Source: Nilaparvata lugens (taxonomy: Eukaryota; Arthropoda; Insecta; Hemiptera; Delphacidae). From it: 64,000 nucleotides of DNA. The number at the start of each line of letters is the position of its first letter. Position 1 is the first letter of the stretch. The translations under genes were made by a program, and so were the position numbers. Below the pieces are notes generated by a model. It searched no databases. It saw nothing but the letters and a program-made list of their open reading frames with translations, and was not told where the DNA came from. The DNA lies in assembly GCF_014356525.2 (NCBI RefSeq), contig NC_052508.1, forward strand, positions 40,542,613-40,606,612, read 5' to 3'. Shown piece after piece: positions 57,402 through 64,000 of the stretch.

Positions 57402-60150
57402 TAGTAGGTATTGGCATAACTCTATTCATCGATCACTCTATTCAAGCTTACTCAATCATGACTAGGCGAGTATCGAGGTATTCTCAGAAATCGAGCAAAA
57501 TTTTCCTCTATCAAATTTTGTGATAATAATTGCAATGTGTGACGGAACTTGTTTTTGGGGCTCATGATCAACTGCTATATCCTCTATTAATTATTATATT
57601 GATGATCATGATTGGATTATAAATGAGTATGAATTAAGGAAGAATGGCACAGAATGACAAATTGAATGATTTATGCATTCCCAATAAATTAATAATGATA
57701 GAAAAATAAATATCATATTGAATTATATTATTTGAATAGTTATATTAATAATAGAATGATTGAATATCTCCATTTCAAATGAGGAGAATTTCTGGGAATA
57801 TTTTTCAGAAATAGTCAGCAAAATTGCTGAGGTCTTGCCAGGTCACATTCATCGACGTAAAACATGTTCCCCAATCCTTCAACCCCTGGAAGTGAATTGG
57901 GAAGGACAAAAACCATCACTAAAATCTATCTTATTATTCAAAATTAATTAATTCTTCAAAGTTATCATCGAAGTTGAGTTTAATGCGTCACTAAAAAGTA
58001 GCAAAGTATAAATCCAAGGCTCCGAGGTAATCTCGACTAATGTAAAAATTCAAGTGGCTTATAACGGTACTTGAAGTTTATTATGCAGATCCTACATTAT
58101 AAAGTGAAGTTACCAAGGTTTTCATAATAACAAATGCAAACGACCTGGCAAGATTTTATTTTACGACTCTAAATTATCATTTCAGAAAGCTGTTGCTTCA
58201 GTAGTAAGCCATGTTATGACTCTTTCGTCGCTTTCAACACAGAATACATGCATGAAGGTGGGTAATTCAATTCGAAAATGAATGGGACTCGGATATCTGA
58301 GCGTTAAATTCAAATTCATTCTCCATTGGAATATTCTGGTGAATGGACTAGTTTAATTTGCACTGGAAAAGTATAGAAGATTTTTAACCGATTTGAGCAC
58401 TGATAAAGAATATCTTAATATCTCAACTCTAAAATTTTTGTAGTGATTGCTGTGAACAATAATTTGAAACTCATGAGTTGGGAAATTGAAATAATATGTG
58501 CCTTGTTTATCATACTATATAATATCTATGGGTGTATTCATTTAACAAGTTTATTGGATTTATTCAGAATTCAGGAGATACAACTTAGAAAAACTGGAAT
58601 ATGAATGATTCCTAGTTCATGTAACATTTAAACCTTTTCTAATTCTATATTTTCAATGTTTGATTGTTGGTGGGAGTTGACTTACCCAGCTCCTCTGTTA
58701 TGTTTTACTGAGTTTTTGGCTGCCAAAAGAACTTGTTGTAATATGAGTGAGCTTATTCCAGGTCGAGTGGTGATAATGAGATAACTTTGCTCTACAAATT
58801 TCTGAACACTCAAAGCGGAATTTTCTGCATGAAGAAAGTGGGAACCACTTTAGACTCAAATAAGACCCCTTCTAAATACTGTTAACGCCGAGGAACAAGC
58901 ATCATAACGAAGTGGCTCTCATATAACAAGAAAATTCGTCCTCACTTGCATGGAACTGCATTCTTAAATATCATTAAGGTCAAAGGTAATATAATATGAT
59001 ATTGGAAACTGGTATCATTAATCATGAAGCCAATAGTTCAAATCCGTACTCAATTAGGTAATATGATTCCTAGAAGACTTTTCATTCCATAATTGAAAGG
59101 CGATTTCTCTTTCGTGAAAACGTTCAACATTATATTGGAGGAGTTCATAGGAAAATAATATATTCTATATCACTCACATAGGTTTGAGATAATACAGTTT
59201 ACTAGATATTAGCTACACATTTTTTTATTGTATATAACTGTTACTAGTACTAGGACTAACGATCAGTTTTTTTCTATCCTAAGTTAATACTTCAAGTCAT
59301 TTTACAAGAAGAATCTTGTGATAGCTTCTTCTTGTTTTAAATTAGCTCATTCATAATCACTGCACTAAATTGATATATTAATTTTTTCCACTTTCACTGA
59401 GCATTACTGGCTGGAGGTATACACCAGAGGCTTCTTCCTTTTCAATCTCCTCGTCAATGTTGAGTTGTCCAAAAGCTGGATTGCCTCAACATTTTGGTGG
59501 AATATAGCTGCACCTAACTTCTGAAAATTTAATACCTTGTACTCTAATGATTGAAATCCATGATATGTATTTTTTGAACGCAATATCTTTCCAGTGTCAT
59601 GAATAGGACCAAATATCAACGCAACACTCAGAAATTGGTGAAATCGAATTCATACTGCAGCAGGAAAACTTCATTGTCTTCAATCATCTTAACCAATATC
59701 ATCTTTAAAATTTTGGTGAAGGACACTCACACCACTTTTCTTGCCATTATATTGCACTTCGCTCCAATTATACTTTGGAAAAATAAATGAGTTTATCCCA
59801 CATGGAGGAGAAAACATTTACAGAAGTCAAAGTGGAAACGCGTTGAGGACATTCATAATGAACGGCAGAAAATACAGATGAAGATCAATCCTCAGGTTTT
59901 TAAAACAATAATTTTGTTACCTAGGTGGAAGTGCAAAGGAAGTAGAAAACACGTTTCTGGGCTCAGGAGGCTTCAAAGCGTACAAAAATTATGAAATTAG
60001 GGTACTGTAATACTGTAATACTGAAATTAGGGTGATAGCAATAGCCTACTCTCTCTACCCACAGTAGTGGTGTAGTGGTGGAGCAAGGAAAGTGAAAATT
60101 ATCTGTAGAATTGAAGCTATATTGAAACCATTGACAACTTGTTGAAGATT
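57402..60150. other. No gene recognised
   Basis: AT-rich sequence with only short frames. A 72-codon minus-strand frame (59619-59404) has ordinary composition but no known motif. The piece gggctcaggaggcttcaaa near 59957 resembles the 6.3 kb duplication. Confidence 0.4.
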
Positions 60151-60179
60151 CTATTAATCGGCTGTATTTCGGCCCTGGC

Positions 60180-60640
60180 AATGTCTGATGAAATTGTAGT
60201 CGCGTTGGTAATGGCGACGTCCATTATATAACTCGGGACGTCGGGCGCACAATGGCAGTTTTTCACGGTGCAACGGAAGTATTAGGCTGTAAATTAGAAC
60301 GACTTGTTTCTATGACAGCTTATTACGGGCGCAGCGCCCACCTTCAACTAAGCTGGAATTCCCCTTTACGTAGGAATTCTTTCTCATGAATATCATTACG
60401 AAGATGATTTTCGTTTGGCTATATGCACCACCGCCAATTGTAGATGCCGAGCAGGCTCGCAAGTATTATGGCGAAATTATGCGAGGCAATATCACCCATT
60501 TTCCACCAGCTCAACAACGCTCAACTTCCATATAGGCTATATGTAAGATTACGCGCCTAAGAAGATGTTCCACTCTAATAACACTCACACACTACTTTCA
60601 AATTCGAGCATATATCAGCGTAACGCCGCTTGTCATCCTG
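60180..60640. other. GC-richer unassigned block
   Basis: This segment is visibly richer in G and C than its surroundings (for example gggacgtcgggcgcac and acgggcgcagcgccc). It has no long frame. It may be a foreign or older element; I cannot classify it. Confidence 0.4.
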
Positions 60641-60734
60641 CATCTGCAAATAATAATAAATTCCCGCTATTGTCATTCGTTAGAGAGCCTTAAAGTAGTG
60701 AAAGGCAGTGATAATCGTCAATTAATGGACAATA

Positions 60735-63545
60735 TAAAAAATTGTATAATAGAGGCGTCAGGAAGTCATCAGATAAAGGCGCCTGGACAAAAAATATAAA
60801 ATTTGAGCAACCATGGTTTGACTGGGAATGTTGGAATACGAGAAAAACAGTCATGTCTCTTTTGAAATTTTACAGACACAACCACTCTGAATATAATAGG
60901 ATAAATTATCTAGAAGTGAAACGTTCATTCAAAAGTTTGTGCGAGAGAAAGCGAAAAGAGTTCAACTGCAGACTTATTGATAATTTAAATTCAGCAAGGG
61001 ATACAAAAAGCTTCTGGGATGGATTAAATAAGTTCAAAAATAGGAATGAATTTGTTTCGAATTCTATAAATGCTTAAGATTGGGTGAATTACTTCTTCAA
61101 ATAATGGAATCCTCAATTGATAAGTAATCCAATACAGTATGCAGTCCCTATAGTGGAGAACTTAGAGATGGATAGGAATTTTGAAATGAGAGAGTTGTTG
61201 TTAGTTATAAAGGAAGCTAATAATAATAAAGCACCAGGAGTGGATCGCATTTCCTATGAATTTTACAAAAATGCCCCGTCGAGTCTAATTGATAAGATTA
61301 TAATATTCTATTTGATAGAATTTTCAACTCGGGTGACGTGCCAGACAGTTTCAAGTTATCGATCGTGTTCCCACTCTAGAAGGAAGGAGAGAGAGAAAAT
61401 GTAGACAGCTATAGAGGTATAATACTTATGGACGTTATCGCCAAACTGTTTTGTGGATGTTTGTTGAAACGAATTGATAAATGGGTCAAGGACAGAAATA
61501 TTCTCAATGAATATCAGGCTGGCTTCAGAAAAGGTTATTCAACTGTCGATAATTTTTCACTCTTTCATCTATTATTCAATTAAAATTGCAGATTATAAAA
61601 AATGAAGTTTACTGTTTCTTCGGCGATTACCGAGCCGCGTTCGACTCTATTGATAGAAGATAGAAGCGCTCTCTCCTACAAGTTATCCTGCCTAGGTCTA
61701 TCCACAAAAATGAATTTAGTATATACCTATACTAAAAGCACTGAATAGTTTAAAAATTGCTAGTGTATGGTGTAAAGATGGCCTGACAAAGAGCTTTGCT
61801 ACAGAGATGGGCTTAAGGCAGGGATGCGTGATCAGCCCGTTATTATTCTCAATCTTTTTGAATGATTTAGATGTTGCTCTGGAGGGAGGCATACTAGTGG
61901 CAAACAAACGAATAAGGGTACTAACGTACGCCGATGATATTGTACTCTTGTCAGACTCTCCTGTTAGCTTACGAAGGATGATAAATAATATGAAACAGTA
62001 TCGCGAGCAGTGGAATCTAACTGTCAACCTGGAAAAATAAAAAAATTTGGTTTTCAGAAACGGTGGAAGAATGGGTGGAAATGAGCGCTGGTTTTTTGGA
62101 GGTAATGAAGTGCAGCAAGTTAACAGTTATAAATATTTGGGGGTGACATTCACACAAAAAATGAGCATGGAGCAACACATGAAGGAGAGGATACAGATTG
62201 CAAAATTGAGTTTGAATGTTGGTTGAAATAGAGTGATAAATGACAATAAAATCAATTTTGAAGCTGAATCGGTATTATTTAATGCATGTAGTAGAGCAAT
62301 AATCTGTTACGCGGCAAAAGTGTGGGGGTTTCAGAAATTTGATAGCATTGAGAAACTAAAACGATTGTATATTAAACGATTGTTTGCTTTGCCAAATAAC
62401 ACACCAAATTACATGTTGTTTCTTGAAACGGATGAAAAGCTGATTTTCGAGTATACATTGAAGCTTCATTTTCAATACATGAATAAAGTTTTGAAAATGG
62501 GGAATGATAGATTACCAGAGATTATGGCTGTGGAGGTGATAAGGGAGAAATGTTTTTGGTACAAGGCATGGATACAAATGGCAACGGAGTAGCCTACATT
62601 ATTAATTCGGATTTTTCCGCTGAGAATATAGCTAACTGGAAGAGTGAAATGTTGAAGTTGTTGGATAAGGTGAGAGAGAATTTCAAGGAAGATCTTTTAA
62701 GAGGTACAACAGCGGCAAATTATTATATTCATTACAGAACACTGAATTTAAGTCTAGGATCTGCGAGCTATATAAAAGAGCTGTGCAGCCATACGCTTGT
62801 AAAATGGGTGATGAAGGCAAGATGTGGATTAATAGATTTAAAATTCGAGCCGTGGTTGGAAAATAGAGACATATGATAGACAAATAGAGTCCATTATGTA
62901 ACAGAGGGGATAACGAGGATATTTTCCATTTCCTAGCAGTATGCCCCATTCTATCAGAGTGGAGATGAAGATATTTGGGAGCTATTGAGCTTAACCAGGA
63001 TGCATTTATTGATTTTTTGAACGGCAAGGATTGAGTAAAGCTGGCATTATTTTGTAGAGATGCTTGGCACTATAGGTGGCAATTAATTCAAGAGTTTAAT
63101 TACTGACGTATTTCAATAATTTAATAGTTTGGTTTGATATTAAAATACTAATGAACCCCCATTATTATTGTTGTTAGACTATTATTATTAATATCATTAA
63201 ACATCATCTCTATAGTTGTCAATGTTTGTAATTGAGGTCAATTTAGTGCTATTTCGTTCTCATCTAGATCATTTCCACTCAAAGGTATATATACTTTTGA
63301 AAAAGAAAAAATAGTCCATTTTAATTTAAGAATTGAAATACCGTAACATGGATATTTCCTTCTTATGCATATTTGATTAGTGCCATAGAAAGTTGTATAT
63401 TTTGTAATTTAGTCATTGGGTACACTTTAGTTCCGACTTTCTGTTACTCAGGTTGTTTAATTTAATTTGTTTATTATCAAGAAATTTGATCATCATGTAT
63501 TATTTTGACTCTATTTTTTTATTTGAAAAAATAAAGAAAGAAATT
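60735..63545 (+). mobile_element. 5'-truncated LINE, plus strand, same family as 0.2-4.1 kb
   Basis: The element begins in the linker between endonuclease and RT, so the endonuclease and ORF1 are missing, as is usual for truncated LINE insertions. It ends in an AT-rich 3' UTR with a terminal aataaagaaagaaa tract near 63528. The RT blocks align with those of the minus-strand element at the left end. Short related sequences (cattcgcgagagaacctta-type) lie on both sides, at 60668-60698 and 63834-63867. Confidence 0.85.
60742..63106 (+). pseudogene. LINE ORF2 remnant: reverse transcriptase and C-terminal zinc-knuckle region
   Basis: The linker block 60742-61077 reads PWFDWECWNTRKTV. RT follows with NNNKAPGVDRISYEFYKNA near 61230-61270, FRKGYSTVDN near 61527, GLRQGCVISPLLFS near 61810 and the catalytic YADD at 61926-61937. 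The thumb and C-terminal region runs through 62233-62592 and 62550-62876. It ends in a PLCN-x-GDNEDIFHFLAVC region near 62890-62945, where the first Cys of the expected C-x2-C has become Ser. At least five frameshifts or stops separate these blocks. It would have been the target-primed reverse transcriptase; it is inactive now. Confidence 0.88.
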
Positions 63546-64000
63546 GGATCACATTAGAAATATAAAATGTTGGAATGCTTCTGTTTTATTCAAAGAGACC
63601 CATTTTTTTTTTTTTTTTTTATTTGAATAATGTGTGTTCATTTATTTTAGTAATTCGGAATTTCCGGCTGACGGTATTTGACCAAGCCGTATAGTGTATA
63701 CAATATTTTAAATAATACTTCTGGTAAAATATTGTTTTTTTCAATAAAGCACTTTTAGATTCTACTAATCTATTATCTACTTTAGATAATATATCTCTTC
63801 TATCTATTTTATTAGCACTTTTAGATTCCATTATCTATTTTCATTCGCGAGAGAACCTTAAAGTAGGCCTTTGCATAGGCGTATCCACCTTACAGAAAAG
63901 CAATTTCTCAGAAGCAGACCTATAAAATGTTTGTGCTCACCCAATATTTTTTCATCATTAAGATCTATCTATTTTCATTCGCGAGAGAACCTTAAAGTAG
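63546..64000. repeat. Short repeat flank: cattcgcgagagaacctta units
   Basis: The block tattttcattcgcgagagaaccttaaagtag (given here only as a unit) occurs at about 63834-63867 and again at 63968-64000. A diverged copy lies at 60668-60698. A T19 run is at 63604-63621. No gene. Confidence 0.6.

Noticed and set aside
59404..59619. Minus-strand frame of 71 codons
   Set aside because: No recognised motif, and a plus-strand frame of similar length overlaps its start; it may be chance.
1..64000. CRISPR arrays, operons, riboswitches, bacterial-type promoters
   Set aside because: The window is eukaryotic; tandem repeats seen are minisatellites without unique spacers.

Overview
The window looks like insect nuclear DNA, most likely a hemipteran (planthopper-like) bug. 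It is AT-rich and intron-rich, with GT-AG splice sites. It is packed with LINEs, Helitron-like elements, a tRNA-derived SINE, a MITE and a long Ty3/Gypsy LTR retrotransposon. The palindrome TAGGCCTA is strikingly frequent. The species call is an inference from sequence style, not a search result. No rRNA gene, bona fide tRNA gene or CRISPR array was seen.

The host genes are two tandem, same-strand paralogues of the SV2/SVOP (synaptic vesicle glycoprotein 2-like) branch of the major facilitator superfamily. They were assembled by hand from exons too short to stand out as ORFs. Gene 1 runs from 7529 (first recognised exon) to a stop at 37470 with a poly(A) signal at 37675. Gene 2 runs from 44088 (first recognised exon) to a stop at 55184 with a poly(A) signal at 55314. 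Matching exons are 162/162, 163/163, 122/122, 245/242, 173+386/499, 160/160 and 128/128 bp plus a short last exon, all in the same phases. Both reading frames stay open across every junction to the stop. Gene 2 lacks one intron that gene 1 has, and it uses a GC-AG intron. The initiator exon of neither gene was found.

Region by region: 0.2-4.1 kb is a decayed minus-strand LINE with 5' tandem monomers. 4.1-7.5 kb holds minisatellites, a long CA repeat and Helitron scraps. 7.7-17.3 kb is a 9.6 kb Gypsy element with ~2 kb LTRs and a 4-bp target duplication, inserted 23 bp after a splice donor of gene 1. 18.1-18.9 kb is a LINE 3' remnant. 19.7-23.5 kb is a nest: a Helitron-like element containing a Gypsy remnant, which contains a foldback element with an internal tandem duplication. 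24-30 kb has more Helitron-like pieces and a LINE RT tail. 32-34.5 kb is a second copy of the 19.7-23.5 kb composite. 37.7-44 kb is intergenic, with SINE- and Helitron-like repeats. 45-49 kb (an intron of gene 2) holds a Helitron, a TA tract, a duplicated unknown repeat, a GAA tract and an inverted third copy of the composite. 49.4 kb is a MITE with a perfect 7-bp target duplication. 50.3 kb is a SINE. 55.3-60.7 kb is mostly unassigned and contains one complete short Helitron. 60.7-63.5 kb is a second, plus-strand LINE of the same family as the one at the left end.

The two transporters probably arose by tandem duplication and would act independently as 12-TM membrane carriers. Everything else is mobile-element sediment in their introns and flanks. 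I found no multi-gene system beyond the duplicated transporters. The most unusual items are the LTR element next to a splice site, the in-frame loss of its RT, the nested insertions and the perfect hairpins.
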